From: Sphingomonas sp.
GTDB taxonomy: Bacteria > Pseudomonadota > Alphaproteobacteria > Sphingomonadales > Sphingomonadaceae
DNA length: 64,000 nt
NCBI RefSeq assembly: GCF_017745215.1
Contig: NZ_JAGHZV010000011.1
Location: 1 to 64,000, forward strand
Direction: 5' to 3'
Positions 51,484-59,753 of this stretch are shown here, piece by piece. The number at the start of each line of letters is the position of its first letter. The stretch's first letter is position 1. The position numbers were made by a program, and so were the translations under genes. The notes below the pieces were generated by a model that searched no databases, was not told the DNA's origin, and saw only the letters and a program-made list of their open reading frames with translations.

Positions 51484-52415
51484 TAGCCTGCCGCGAGATC
51501 GACTTCATTGCGGAGCGGGCGACCGTCGACGAAGGCGTGGATGTTCTCGGCGAAGATCGTTGCGGCGCGGATGAACATCTGGGTCTGGCTGCGGCCCGAG
51601 AGATGCATCGAGAGGATCGCGTTGGGCGTGGTCCACAGAGGATGTTCGGGGGGCAGCGGCTCGGGCGAGACGGTGTCGAGGAACGCGCCGCCGATCCGGC
51701 GCTTGTGGAGCGCCTCGATCAGCGCCTCCTGGTCGATCAGGTCGCCGCGGCCGACGTTGACGATCCACGCCGAGGGCTTCATCGCCTTCAATTCGGCCTC
51801 GCCGATCATGTGGCGGCTCTCGCCGGTGGCGGGCGCGGCGAGGAAGACCCAGTCGAACTCGCCGAGCCGCGCGCGCCATTCGTCGGGCCTGAGCGTCCCG
51901 TCGCGGCCCGAACGAGTGACCGCGGTCACCTTTGCTTCGAACGCCGCGATGCGATCGCCGATCAACTTGCCGATCGTGCCATAGCCGAGGATCAGCGCGG
52001 AACTCTGATAGAGTTCGAGCTTGCCGGGCGCCTCATAGGGCCAGACATGCGTATCGGCGATATGGACGACCTGATCGTAGCGCTTGGCGGCGACGAGGGC
52101 GCCGAGCACGGCATATTCGGCGACGGTGTGAGCGTTGACGCCGCTGCCGTTGGTGACGCGCGTGCCGCGGTCGAGCAGCAGCCTTGTGTCGAGTGCGTCG
52201 AGCCCGGCGTAGATCGTCGACAGCCATTTGAGCTTGCCGCCCGCCGCGACGACGCGCGCCCATTCGGCGGGCTGGTTGATGTCGACCCAGCCGATGTCGG
52301 CGTCGGCGACCATCGCGACCGCTTCGTCGGTTGTGGAAAACCAGTGGACATCCACGCCGGCGGGCAACCTGGCCTCGATCAGCGGGCGGGCGAGGGCGGG
52401 GAGGACGGCTTTCAC
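51480..52415 (-). CDS. D-2-hydroxyacid dehydrogenase
   Basis: A 311-aa NAD(P)-dependent dehydrogenase of the D-isomer-specific family. The nucleotide loop is LGYGTIGKLIGD (about 143). The catalytic triad is Arg in VNVGRGDLID, Glu in VSPEPLPPEHPLW and His in LSMHLSGRS. Ligands may be glyoxylate, hydroxypyruvate or other 2-oxo acids. It heads an operon with the two small exported paralogues. Confidence 0.9.
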   Translation of the reverse strand: MKAVLPALARPLIEARLPAGVDVHWFSTTDEAVAMVADADIGWVDINQPAEWARVVAAGGKLKWLSTIYAGLDALDTRLLLDRGTRVTNGSGVNAHTVAEYAVLGALVAAKRYDQVVHIADTHVWPYEAPGKLELYQSSALILGYGTIGKLIGDRIAAFEAKVTAVTRSGRDGTLRPDEWRARLGEFDWVFLAAPATGESRHMIGEAELKAMKPSAWIVNVGRGDLIDQEALIEALHKRRIGGAFLDTVSPEPLPPEHPLWTTPNAILSMHLSGRSQTQMFIRAATIFAENIHAFVDGRPLRNEVDLAAGY

Positions 52416-52426
52416 GGGGGCGGGAC

Positions 52427-52873
52427 TCAGAACCAGGACTTGTTTCCCTGCACATAGAGCCGGTCGAACTCCGCGTCACTGCGCACGAGGTAGAGGATCG
52501 CCTCGATGATGCCGATCAGCGCCATCAGCCCCGAGGGCACGCCGGCGACCGCGATGCCGGCGAGGCTGATCAGCAGCATGACGAGGCCTGCGCCGTTCCT
52601 GTCGAGGTAGAATTTGTGGATGCCGAGCGCGCCGAGGAAGAAGGCGAGCAGCGCGGCGCTGATCCGGCTCTTCCCGCGCGCGTGGAGCTCGGGACCGAGC
52701 GGATAGACTGCCTGCGCCTCCCGCCCGTCGGTCTCGAAATCGACCTGCAACCCGGCCGAAGGCGCGCCGCGCGGGCGCCATTCGGCGGCGGCGAAGCGAT
52801 AGCGCTGGCCGTCGTCGCCCGAGATGTGACCCTCGCCGAGGCGATCGTCGAACGCCAACACCTTGCCGCGCAT
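52427..52873 (-). CDS. TM2-domain protein with an N-terminal cold-shock-like domain
   Basis: A 148-aa protein. Residues 1-60 read as a CSD-like beta-barrel (MRGKVLAFDDRLGEGHISGDDGQRYRF). A TM2 domain follows (about 68-130): two helices around LGALGIHKFYLDRNGAG, the family signature. Nucleic-acid-binding and membrane modules in one chain suggest membrane-bound RNA/DNA contact, but nothing more can be said. It lies 11 bp before the dehydrogenase gene. Confidence 0.83.
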   Translation of the reverse strand: MRGKVLAFDDRLGEGHISGDDGQRYRFAAAEWRPRGAPSAGLQVDFETDGREAQAVYPLGPELHARGKSRISAALLAFFLGALGIHKFYLDRNGAGLVMLLISLAGIAVAGVPSGLMALIGIIEAILYLVRSDAEFDRLYVQGNKSWF

Positions 52874-52980
52874 GGCCCCTCTCTCCGTGGTTCGGGGAGG
52901 AGGATTGCCATGCGTTGAGGCGGGAGGGAAGCCCGAAGCCGTCGACTTGGGTTCGGTCGTTTCATCGTCGCGATTTCAAC

Positions 52981-53064
52981 CGTCGTCCCGGCGAAAGCCG
53001 GGACCCAGGGGTTGCGGAGGTCATAGCTCGTGGCCCTGGGTCCCGGCTTTCGCTGGGGATGGCG
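52981..53064. repeat. REP-like palindrome, long form, diverged (copy 6)
   Basis: CGTCGTCCCGGCGAAAGCCG ... GTCCCGGCTTTCGCTGGGG: the same 80-bp design with several substitutions in both outer arms. Confidence 0.75.
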
Positions 53065-53097
53065 ACTGAAGGCTAGGGATCGGCGGCCGGAACCAGA

Positions 53098-53814
53098 TCA
53101 GTGCTGGCCCGGACGGCCGCGATCCGGGCGGTCGTGGCTGCGCGTCGGCGAGGGGCTCGGCGACGGTGTGGGGGTCGGGCTGGCATGGTCGTCGCGACTG
53201 CCGCGACGGTCGTCGGGACGGCGGGCGTGGTCGCGCGCCTGCTCGGCCTGGCCGTGCTGCGCGCGCGCATCCTTCGCGGCGTCCTCGGCCTCACGGCTGC
53301 GGCCGGCGTCGGGCCTGGTCGCGCGGCCATCGTGGTCGAACTCGCGGACCGGCTTGTCGCCCTGATAGGCGAAGGCGCGGTCGCCGCGCTGGACGAGGAA
53401 CGGCTTGTCCTCGCCGCGGCGGAAATAGGCGATGTTCCTGCCGTCGCGATCGGCGGTTCGGACGATCCGGCCGCCCTGCATCCAGGCCCAGCCCTCGCCG
53501 TAGCGGACGCGCTGGATGCCGCGCGCTTCGCGAATGTCGGTCTCGATCGTCGATGCCTCGGCGAGCGGCGCGGCGTCGGTGGCCGGCGTGTTCGCCGCGG
53601 GCTTGGGCAGCGCCGCCACTGCCACCGCCTCGGTCGAGCCGGCAGCGACATTCTCGATCACCGGCACTTCGTCATTCTCGGGCGTGTCGCCGAGATCGGT
53701 GGCGTTCTCGACGTTCACCAACGCATTGTCGGTGGTCTGGGGCGCCTGGTTGCACCCCGCCAGCGCGAGCGCGGCGGCGAGCGAAATCAGCGGAAGCGTC
53801 GGGCGGACGGCCAT
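53098..53814 (-). CDS. Hypothetical lipoprotein with a charged repetitive tail
   Basis: A 238-aa protein with the lipobox LALAGC (Cys21). The middle (about 100-160) has a compact beta-type region (GIQRVRYGEGWAWMQGGRIVRTADRDG). The tail is strongly charged (Arg/Asp) and ends in repeated SPTP/SPSP. The family is not recognised. Probably a periplasmic or cell-surface anchored protein. Confidence 0.72.
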   Translation of the reverse strand: MAVRPTLPLISLAAALALAGCNQAPQTTDNALVNVENATDLGDTPENDEVPVIENVAAGSTEAVAVAALPKPAANTPATDAAPLAEASTIETDIREARGIQRVRYGEGWAWMQGGRIVRTADRDGRNIAYFRRGEDKPFLVQRGDRAFAYQGDKPVREFDHDGRATRPDAGRSREAEDAAKDARAQHGQAEQARDHARRPDDRRGSRDDHASPTPTPSPSPSPTRSHDRPDRGRPGQH

Positions 53815-53884
53815 GCATGCTCTCCTCGGGCAATGGTTCCGAGGGAGTGGAACGCACGCATGTCCCCGATTTATCCCGGCTGCG

Positions 53885-55339
53885 TCAGAGGAGCGGCTTC
53901 CACTCCCAGCCGAGCGGATCGCCGTCCATGACGTCGATACCCGCGGCGGCGAGTTCGTCGCGGATCGCGTCGGAGCGGGCGAAGTCCTTCGCCGCGCGCG
54001 CTTCCCTGCGCTCGGCGAGCCGCCCCTCGATCGTGGCGGCGTCGAGCGCGGCGTCCTTGGGCTTCAGGCGCAGGTCCTCGCGCGTGAGGTCGAGCAGCTT
54101 GAGCCCGAGCACATCGTCGAACTCGGCGAGCGCGGCGAGGCGATCCTCGACGCTCAGCGACTTCTCGGCGAGCAGTTCGTCGAGCACGGGCAGCGCCTTG
54201 GGCGTGTTGAGATCGTCTGAAACCGCTTCGTCGAGCCGTTTGAGCCAGGGATAGGGCGCGGTGCCGCTGCCGCTCGCCTTCGCCTTGAGCGCCTGCACCG
54301 TCATCACCAGCCGCTTGAGCCGCGTGAGCGCCGCGCCGAGGTTCTCCGCGCTGAACTCGAGCTCGCTGCGGTAATGCGCCGAGAGGCACATCAGGCGATA
54401 GGCGAGCGGATGCACGCCCGCGTCGATCAGCGACTGGAGCGTGGTGAAGCCGCCGGCCGACTTGGACATCTTGCCGCCGCGCCCATCCGTATCTCTGGCC
54501 ACCAGGAAGTTGTTGTGCATCCAGAAGTGCGAGCCGCTGTCGGCGCAGCCGCAATAGGCCTGGTTCTGCGCGATCTCATTGGGGTGGTGGATTTCGCGGT
54601 GGTCGATCCCGCCGGTGTGGATGTCGAACGGCGCGCCGAGATACTTCAGGCTCATCACCGAGCATTCGAGGTGCCAGCCCGGCGCGCCCATGCCCCAGGG
54701 CGAGTGCCACTCCATCTGGCGCTGCTCGCCCGGCGGCGACTTGCGCCAGATCGCGAAGTCCTGCGGATGGCGCTTGCCCGCGACCGGATCGATGCGCCCC
54801 TCGGCGGCATCGTCCTGCGCCCCAGCGAGGCGACCGTAATCGGGAACGGTCGAGACGTCGAAATAGAGGCCGTTGTCGAGCTCGTAACAATGATCGGGCG
54901 CGATCTTCTTCGCAAAGTCGATCATCTCCGCGATGTGGTCGGTGGCGACCGACCAACGCGAAGGCTCGCGGATGTTGAGGTCGGCGACGTTCGACTTGAA
55001 CGCCGCGGTGTAGTGCGCCGCCACGTCCCAGATGCTCATCGCCTGCGCGCGCGCGGCCTTCTCCATCTTGTCGTCGCCGCTATCGGCGTCCGAGGTGAGG
55101 TGACCGACGTCGGTGATGTTGATGACATGGGTGAGCTTGTGGCCCTTCCAGCTCAGCACCCTGCTCAGCGTGTCGGTGAAGACGTAGGCGCGGAGATTGC
55201 CGAGATGGGCATAATTGTAGACCGTCGGGCCGCACGAGTAGACGCGCACGCCGCGCGCCGGATCGAGCGGCGCAAAGGCCTCGAGGCTGCGCGAAAGCGA
55301 ATTGTAGAGCGTGAGCGGCGCGGAAGGCTGAGCGGTCAT
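53885..55339 (-). CDS. cysS: Cysteinyl-tRNA synthetase
   Basis: A 484-aa class I synthetase. The HIGH-type motif is HLGN (45-48), with zinc-binding Cys36 in YSCGPTVYN and the KMSKS loop in GGKMSKSAGG. The zinc ligands WHLECS and GIDHREIHHPNE follow family order. The C-terminal DALR-type helices are present. The length is slightly above the usual 460 aa. Confidence 0.97.
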   Translation of the reverse strand: MTAQPSAPLTLYNSLSRSLEAFAPLDPARGVRVYSCGPTVYNYAHLGNLRAYVFTDTLSRVLSWKGHKLTHVINITDVGHLTSDADSGDDKMEKAARAQAMSIWDVAAHYTAAFKSNVADLNIREPSRWSVATDHIAEMIDFAKKIAPDHCYELDNGLYFDVSTVPDYGRLAGAQDDAAEGRIDPVAGKRHPQDFAIWRKSPPGEQRQMEWHSPWGMGAPGWHLECSVMSLKYLGAPFDIHTGGIDHREIHHPNEIAQNQAYCGCADSGSHFWMHNNFLVARDTDGRGGKMSKSAGGFTTLQSLIDAGVHPLAYRLMCLSAHYRSELEFSAENLGAALTRLKRLVMTVQALKAKASGSGTAPYPWLKRLDEAVSDDLNTPKALPVLDELLAEKSLSVEDRLAALAEFDDVLGLKLLDLTREDLRLKPKDAALDAATIEGRLAERREARAAKDFARSDAIRDELAAAGIDVMDGDPLGWEWKPLL

Positions 55340-55456
55340 GGCGCGCGCCTATAGCGACACTGCGGACCGAATTCATGCGGAAATGGAAACAACCGTCTTT
55401 GACAGCGTTGTTACGGTTCCAATACGGTTTCGACGACGAAAGGGTGAGGATCGCCC

Positions 55457-55651
55457 ATGGCCTACGCAACGCCGATTGTGATTCTTCTGATCTTCGGCGT
55501 CTTCGGATATTCGCTGTGGGAGAAACGGACTGCCCGCAGGTTGGAGATCAAATCGCGCCGCCGTCGTGACGCCAACATCGCCGCCGAGCAGGCGTGGCAC
55601 GAGCGGTTCGAACGGCGCCAGCCGCCGCAGTCGGACGACGAGCCGGAATGA
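55457..55651 (+). CDS. Small membrane-anchored hypothetical protein
   Basis: A 64-aa protein: one membrane helix (residues 3-20, TPIVILLIFGVFGYSLW), then a strongly charged tail rich in Arg, Glu and Gln. AGGGTGAGGA lies before ATG. Convergent with the zinc-ribbon gene. No family recognised. Confidence 0.62.
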   Translation: MAYATPIVILLIFGVFGYSLWEKRTARRLEIKSRRRRDANIAAEQAWHERFERRQPPQSDDEPE

Positions 55652-55669
55652 GGCGCTTTCCGGCGGCTC

Positions 55670-55894
55670 TCAAGCCGCCATCTGCGTCCTCGAGACGCCG
55701 TGTGCCTGCAGCCGGCCCATCCCCAGGCTCATCCCTTCGATCAGCGGCAGTGCGGTGCCGCAGAAGGCGCATTCCGCAGTGACGCGGCCAACCATCCAGT
55801 GCGACTTGTCGCAGCCCGGGCAATGGTTCGCATGGTCCTGGCGATAGGCGATGCGATAGCCCATCAGCGGCTGCTGCCGGCCGAAGTCGTACAT
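55670..55894 (-). CDS. Small zinc-ribbon protein
   Basis: A 74-aa protein, MYDFGRQQPLMGYRIAYRQDH..., with two cysteine pairs, HCPGCDKSHW and ECAFCGTAL, about 17 residues apart, making a likely zinc ribbon. The C-terminus (GMGRLQAHGVSRTQMAA) is not recognised. I start at ATG 55894. Confidence 0.68.
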   Translation of the reverse strand: MYDFGRQQPLMGYRIAYRQDHANHCPGCDKSHWMVGRVTAECAFCGTALPLIEGMSLGMGRLQAHGVSRTQMAA

Positions 55895-56003
55895 GCTTCG
55901 TCTCCCTTCGATACAGGGACATAACGACAGCGGCTGCTCGCATGTTCCGACGAGCCGTGGGTTTGCGGCGACGAGTTGCCCCAGGGCAACAGGTCGATGT
56001 GGG

Positions 56004-57824
56004 TCAGCGCCGCGCGGCGAGCAGGCTCCAGCGCGTGAGGTCATAGGGGATCGGCGTCGCCGCGGCGGCATTGCCCGCGAGGCAGGCGGCGTCGGCGCGG
56101 CCGGCGGCGCGATAGAGCCCCCACCCGTCGAACAGCGACGGATCATAGACCGACCAGCAGACGCCGTCGCAGCCGCTCGAGGATTCCAGCATCAGCCAGG
56201 CGTCGTTGGCGCCGTCGGGCCGCATCGCCGCGGCGAAGAGCATGACATGGCCGACGAGTTGCGCGCGCGGAAGCCCGACGTTGAGCCCGATCGCGTCGCC
56301 GGCGCGGAGGTATTCCGGACCGGGCAGCCGCGCCGAGCAGGCGAGCGGGCTCGACAGCGCCTGGAGCCCGGCGGTGTTGAGCCGCTGGCCGTTGGTGCCG
56401 CCCCAGGCGATTTGGACGAGCCCCGAGCAATCGACGCCGAGATCGCCTTCGAGCCCGTCGCGCAGGTTACCCGGCCAACCGCGTGCGCCGCGGCTTACCT
56501 CGGCCAGGGCATGGCTCAGCTGGCCCGATGTTGCGCCGAGCAGCCGGTCGATGTCCTGGGGAACGCGCGCCTGGGCGTAGGGCATGCCGCGCCGTTCGAA
56601 GATGCCGCGGGTGAGGCGGATGCCGCGGATCGGCACGAAGCGGTCGCCGCTCTCGCCGACGCGGCAGCCCTCGGCGCGGCGGCAGTCGGCGGGCATGCGA
56701 CTGGTGTCGACGCGCAGGCGATAGTTCGCGAGCCTGGCGACATTGGCGAAGATCGTCGCGGTGCGCAGGCTCGTGGCGCGGGCAGGGACGGTACGGAGCG
56801 CGGCGTGCGGCGAGGCTGGCGGCGGCAGCGCCTCGAGCCCGCACAGCCGCGGGTCGAGCGCGCCATTGGCATAGCCGCAGGAGAGCAGGCGGAAAGGGCC
56901 CGCGCTGCCGGGTTGCTTGCCCATCACCAGCAACTCGCCCGAGGGCAGCGCGGCGAGCGGCTTGAGCCCGAACTTGCCGCGCAGTTCGCTCGCCCGGAGC
57001 GTGATCGCGCGCGAAGGGTGGTCGGCGTCGTGGTGATAGACGAGGATGCGCGAGCGGATGCGGACCACTCCGTCGTCGGAGGGGATCGCTTCGGAAGCCT
57101 GGACGATGCGCGAACTGCCCGCTGGCTCGATCTCGCGAGCCGAGAAGAGACGGTTGACCCTGCTGTACACGGTGAGCAACCGGGGCGGGGCGAGCGCGCC
57201 GCGGCCGTTGGCGAGGCGAATCGCCCGAGCGGAGAGGCGCGAGGCCCGTTCGGGCATACCGGCGCCGACCTTGCCCGCGCGGCTGACCGTGCCGCACGGA
57301 ACTTCGCTCGCCGGATCCCAGTCGCGCGTGTCGATCCGGCGCGCGGCGGCGTCGAGGCGGGCGGGCTTGCCGAGCAGGCGGCGCGGAACGTTGAGGACGC
57401 GCGTGCGGAAATCTGCGGCTCGCGCACCTTGGCCGAGCGCGCCGGGATCCGGCATGGATTCGATCGCCACGCTTCCTCGGAACGCGTGGATGCGCCACGG
57501 CCGGAAATCGACCGGGATCGCGCAGACGCCAAGCGCGGTCAGCCGCCCGGCGAGCGGCTCGCCCGGCCGGACGGCGCGCGCGACGCGGTAGAAGCGGATC
57601 GCCGCGAACAGCGGATCGACCACGCCTACGACGTCGCTTTTCTGGTCGCCGGTCAACCAGAAGAGGTGGCTCGGCCCCGCGCCGTCGGCGGAGACGCGGA
57701 TGTCGGCGGTGCCCTGCGGCTGCGCCGGCCCCGGCACTGCAAACAGCGCGATCCCCGCCGCCGCGCAGACGGTCAGGCGAGCGTGGCGTGCCGTTCGGCC
57801 CGGTGCCGCGGAAGCGAGGGTCAT
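56004..57824 (-). CDS. Secreted NlpC/P60-like hydrolase
   Basis: A 606-aa exported protein with a signal peptide (VCAAAGIALFAVPGPAQ). The C-terminal 150 residues are an NlpC/P60-type domain: nucleophile Cys in GVDCSGLVQIAWGG, His in VGHVMLFAA. Long N-terminal regions (about 40-420) are unlike known bacterial SH3 or SPOR domains. Possible roles are peptidoglycan stem-peptide cleavage or amidase activity; substrate unproven. Large size and the unknown N-terminal part are unusual. Confidence 0.78.
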   Translation of the reverse strand: MTLASAAPGRTARHARLTVCAAAGIALFAVPGPAQPQGTADIRVSADGAGPSHLFWLTGDQKSDVVGVVDPLFAAIRFYRVARAVRPGEPLAGRLTALGVCAIPVDFRPWRIHAFRGSVAIESMPDPGALGQGARAADFRTRVLNVPRRLLGKPARLDAAARRIDTRDWDPASEVPCGTVSRAGKVGAGMPERASRLSARAIRLANGRGALAPPRLLTVYSRVNRLFSAREIEPAGSSRIVQASEAIPSDDGVVRIRSRILVYHHDADHPSRAITLRASELRGKFGLKPLAALPSGELLVMGKQPGSAGPFRLLSCGYANGALDPRLCGLEALPPPASPHAALRTVPARATSLRTATIFANVARLANYRLRVDTSRMPADCRRAEGCRVGESGDRFVPIRGIRLTRGIFERRGMPYAQARVPQDIDRLLGATSGQLSHALAEVSRGARGWPGNLRDGLEGDLGVDCSGLVQIAWGGTNGQRLNTAGLQALSSPLACSARLPGPEYLRAGDAIGLNVGLPRAQLVGHVMLFAAAMRPDGANDAWLMLESSSGCDGVCWSVYDPSLFDGWGLYRAAGRADAACLAGNAAAATPIPYDLTRWSLLAARR

Positions 57825-57840
57825 CGCCCGCGACGGTACC

Positions 57841-58200
57841 TCACTCGGCGCGGTGCGTCACGAACTCGATCAGATGGCCGTCGGGATCGCGGAGATAGCC
57901 GGCGTAATAGTTCGGGTGGATATGCGGTGCGAGGGCGGGGGCCCGGTCGAGCGTCAGGCCCGCTTCGCCGGCGCGGCGGTAGACGCGGTCGACGGTCGCG
58001 CGATTGGACGCGGCGAAGGCGAAGTGGATCGCGCGCGTGGGCTCGCCCTCGCCGACGAAGAAGTCGAGCGACTTGCCGTCGCCGAAGCCCTTCGAAGCGC
58101 CATCGGTCTTGAGCGCATAGCCGAGCGGCTCGAGCACGATGGCGTAGAAGGCGAGGGCGGCATCCAGCTGGCGGGTCTTGAGTTCGAGATGGTCGATCAT
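57841..58200 (-). CDS. VOC family protein (glyoxalase-like)
   Basis: A 119-aa single-domain VOC protein: MIDHLELKTRQLDAALAFY ... LGYAL ... YYAGYLRDPDGHLIEFVTH. Metal positions His4, His/Asn and Glu (IEF) are present. Function cannot be narrowed. Divergent from the Lrp regulator at 58312. Confidence 0.88.
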   Translation of the reverse strand: MIDHLELKTRQLDAALAFYAIVLEPLGYALKTDGASKGFGDGKSLDFFVGEGEPTRAIHFAFAASNRATVDRVYRRAGEAGLTLDRAPALAPHIHPNYYAGYLRDPDGHLIEFVTHRAE

Positions 58201-58311
58201 GGACGGCTCCGACGTGGTGCCCGAAGAGCTACCGGCCAAGGGCGCGGCTTTCCGGCGAAGTTCCGCCGGATTCGCGGGAAAACCGCGCAGGGGCCTGCTA
58301 TCCTGCCGGAA

Positions 58312-58779
58312 ATGGCCGATATCGCGCTCGACTCCCACGACAGGCGGCTGCTGGCCGCGCTCCAGGCCGATGCCGATGCGACGGCAGACCAGCTCGCCGA
58401 GCGGGTCGGGCTCTCGGCCTCGGCGGTGCTGCGGCGGATCAAGCGGCTCAAGGCGGCGAAGGTGATCACCGCGACGGTCGCTGTGGTGGCGCCCGCGAAG
58501 CTCGGCAAGCCGACCTTCTTCATCGTCGCGCTGGAGGTCGAGCGCGACCGCCCCGAACTGCTCGCCCGGCTGCGCAGCTGGATGAGCGACGAGCCGCGCA
58601 TCCAGGAATATTTCTACGTCACCGGCACCACCGACTTCATCCTGGTGGTCGTGGCGAAGGACGTCGAGGACTATGACGCGCTGATGTCCAGCCTCGTCAC
58701 CGACAATCCCAATGTGCGCAAGTTCACCACCAATGTGGTGCTCAGCAGCGGCAAGCGTTCGCTCGCGCTGCCGCTTTAG
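58312..58779 (+). CDS. Lrp/AsnC family regulator
   Basis: A 155-aa regulator: helix-turn-helix (DSHDRRLLAALQADADAT, ADQLAERVGLSASAVLRRI) and a RAM domain (GTTDFILVVVAKDVEDYDALM). Same family as the protein at 34172. Divergent from the VOC gene, which may be its target. Confidence 0.93.
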   Translation: MADIALDSHDRRLLAALQADADATADQLAERVGLSASAVLRRIKRLKAAKVITATVAVVAPAKLGKPTFFIVALEVERDRPELLARLRSWMSDEPRIQEYFYVTGTTDFILVVVAKDVEDYDALMSSLVTDNPNVRKFTTNVVLSSGKRSLALPL

Positions 58780-58783
58780 GTTG

Positions 58784-58802
58784 GTTTCAGCAAAGCTGAA
58801 AC
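58784..58802 (+). terminator. Hairpin after the Lrp gene
   Basis: GTTTCAGC-AAA-GCTGAAAC, an 8-bp perfect stem 5 bp after the stop codon. No U-tract, so termination is only possible. Confidence 0.4.
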
Positions 58803-58830
58803 GGCGCGGTACCGGCCCGCCGAATAGCCC

Positions 58831-58904
58831 TGGAGGCCCGAGCCGGAATCGAACCGGCGTATACGGATTTGCAGTCCGCTGCGTCACCACTCCGCCATCG
58901 GGCC
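58831..58904 (-). tRNA. tRNA-Cys (anticodon GCA)
   Basis: A 74-nt cloverleaf with acceptor GGCCCGA/TCGGGCC, U73 and encoded CCA, anticodon loop CTGCAAA (GCA). Confidence 0.97.
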
Positions 58905-59024
58905 CCGGAGCGAGGCGCGGGGAATGCGCGAGGGCCCTCTTCCTGTCAACATTGCAGCGCAAAAAATGCCGGGCCCAGCCGCTTGGCGATCCCGCACCGG
59001 CACGATACAAGGCGCCCATTCAAG

Positions 59025-59050
59025 AACTGTATTGCATGAACAATACAGTT
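59025..59050. promoter_or_regulatory. Perfect inverted repeat upstream of pcm-tolC
   Basis: AACTGTATTG-CATGAA-CAATACAGTT: 10-bp perfect arms with a 6-bp spacer, 18 bp before the pcm start. The form and place fit a TetR-type operator controlling the pcm-tolC operon. Confidence 0.55.
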
Positions 59051-59067
59051 GTGCATAAGGCGGAGAC

Positions 59068-59748
59068 ATGATGGCGCTTTCGGTCAACCCCGCGCAGGGC
59101 GGAGCCACGAACTCCGACGTGATGCGCCATGCGATGGTCGCGAGCCAGCTCAGGACCAACGCGGTGAACGACGCGCGCGTGGTCGAGGCGATGGCGCGGC
59201 TGCCGCGCGAGGCCTTCGTTCCCGTCGAGCAGCGTGGGCTCGCCTATCGAGACACGCTGTTGCCGCTGGCCGGCGGGCGCCGCCACAATTCGCCGCTCGC
59301 CACCGGGCGGCTGCTCACCCAGGCGCAGCTGCGTGCCGACGACCATGTACTGCTGATCGGCGCGGCGGGCGGCTATGCCGCGGCGGTGCTCTCCGGCCTG
59401 GTCGCCAGCGTCGTCGCGCTCGAGGAGGAGCCCACGCTCGTCGCGCTCGCCCGCAACGCGCTCGCAGGCCATTCGAATGTGACCGTGGTCGAAGGGCCGC
59501 TCGACGCCGGCTGGGCCGCATCGGGCCCCTACGACCTGCTGCTCGTCGACGGCGCGGTGGAGCAGCTCCCCGAGGCAGTCGTCGCGCAGCTCAAGCCCGG
59601 CGCGCGCGTCACGTCGGGGCTGGTCGAGAACGGCGTGACCCGGCTCGCCGCGGGGCGCCGCACCAGCGGCTTCGCGCTCGTGCCCTTCGCCGACATCGAA
59701 TGTGCCATGCTTCCCGGCTTCGCCCGTCCCGCGACGTTTCAATTCTGA
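59068..59748 (+). CDS. pcm: Protein-L-isoaspartate O-methyltransferase-like protein
   Basis: A 226-aa PCMT-family methyltransferase. Features are MVASQLRTNAV, ARLPREAFVP, and the AdoMet loop HVLLIGAAGGYAAAVL (the usual GTGSGY is here GAAGGY). The later SGPYDLLLVDGA is also family-typical. The changed loop may affect AdoMet binding. It lies 5 bp before the tolC-like gene, the conserved alphaproteobacterial order. Confidence 0.86.
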   Translation: MMALSVNPAQGGATNSDVMRHAMVASQLRTNAVNDARVVEAMARLPREAFVPVEQRGLAYRDTLLPLAGGRRHNSPLATGRLLTQAQLRADDHVLLIGAAGGYAAAVLSGLVASVVALEEEPTLVALARNALAGHSNVTVVEGPLDAGWAASGPYDLLLVDGAVEQLPEAVVAQLKPGARVTSGLVENGVTRLAAGRRTSGFALVPFADIECAMLPGFARPATFQF

Positions 59749-59753
59749 AGAAG

